From assembly GCA_031963365.1 (NCBI GenBank), contig JASSUF010000052.1:1-15874 (forward strand): a stretch of DNA of 15,874 nucleotides, in the 5' to 3' direction. The translations under genes and the position numbers were made by a program. The stretch comes from JASSUD01 sp031963365 (GTDB lineage Bacteria; Pseudomonadota; Gammaproteobacteria; Burkholderiales; Burkholderiaceae). The notes below the pieces were generated by a model, which saw only the letters and a program-made list of their open reading frames with translations, had not been told where the DNA came from and ran no database searches. Of the stretch, positions 15,688-15,874 are shown piece after piece. Every line of letters begins with the position of its first letter. Positions within the stretch are counted from its first letter, which is position 1.

Positions 15688-15834
15688 AATTGATGTTATG
15701 CAGGTATTCAAAAAGACAGTGGCTTGCATGTTGGGGTTCGTGCCTCACCACCAACCTACCGTTCTTTGGTTTTCTTGTGGTTGGTAGAGTTTGATAGAAC
15801 CCTTTTACATTGGCGTCTCGGTAGGTTGGTGGTG
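15688..15834. repeat. BIME/MITE-like inverted pair upstream of xthA, inverted orientation
   Basis: The outer left end (15688-15702) resembles the 15 bp terminal repeat at 3789-3803, and the following GGTATTCAA is shared too. A minus-strand GTAG hairpin lies at 15730-15759. The centre (15761-15819), reverse-complemented, matches those at 11036-11094 and 13472-13530. The right arm begins GTAGGTTGGTGGTG (15821-15834) and then diverges, so the pair is incomplete. The last 40 bases of the window (15835-15874) hold nothing I recognise. Confidence 0.8.
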
Positions 15835-15874
15835 CAATGGCATTCGGTTAAGCTCTGGAAGTTGCCCCAAACGA

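Noticed and set aside
11002..15834. CRISPR array
   Set aside because: The repeats are kilobases apart, occur in both orientations and lack regular spacers.

Overview
This window looks like a chromosomal segment of a Burkholderiaceae-type betaproteobacterium. Every recognisable housekeeping protein (citrate synthase, topoisomerase III, a D-2-hydroxyacid dehydrogenase, a branched-chain amino acid binding protein, PriA, HemE, exonuclease III) reads as a Burkholderia-like homologue. GC content is moderate. The window also carries a very large protein with eukaryote-style domains and a family of dispersed palindromic elements. That mix fits a host-associated relative such as the endofungal Mycoavidus/Glomeribacter group; the host assignment is inference from style, not proven by the sequence.

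All genes lie on the minus strand, so transcription runs from high to low coordinates. In that order: exonuclease III (15661-14822), hemE (14738-13608), priA (13271-11166), a periplasmic amino acid-binding protein (10697-9468), a D-2-hydroxyacid dehydrogenase (9414-8113), topB (7848-5317), gltA (5267-3960), and a long open frame (3501-1) that leaves the window without a stop codon. Hairpin terminators with T tracts follow the exonuclease, priA, dehydrogenase and gltA genes, so most genes seem to be separate units; topB and gltA (49 bp apart) may be read together.

The most striking gene is the last. Its 1167 visible residues contain two tandem copies of an unfamiliar ~241-residue module, an F-box-like motif, a helical stretch, pentapeptide repeats and a WD40 propeller. 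F-box plus WD40 is the plan of eukaryotic SCF ubiquitin-ligase adaptors, so this is a candidate secreted effector aimed at a eukaryotic host.

The second theme is a repeat family in the gaps. Four gaps hold copies of a GTAG-headed imperfect hairpin of about 30 bp. Three copies are inverted pairs around a conserved ~59 bp centre (after priA, between hemE and priA, upstream of exonuclease III); one is a solo hairpin framed by perfect 15 bp inverted repeats beside the gltA terminator. They resemble REP/BIME or MITE elements. The hemE-priA gap also carries two facing DnaA-box sequences. The D-2-hydroxyacid dehydrogenase has unusual terminal extensions and substitutions at two normally invariant positions. 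No tRNA, rRNA, CRISPR array or intact transposase was seen.
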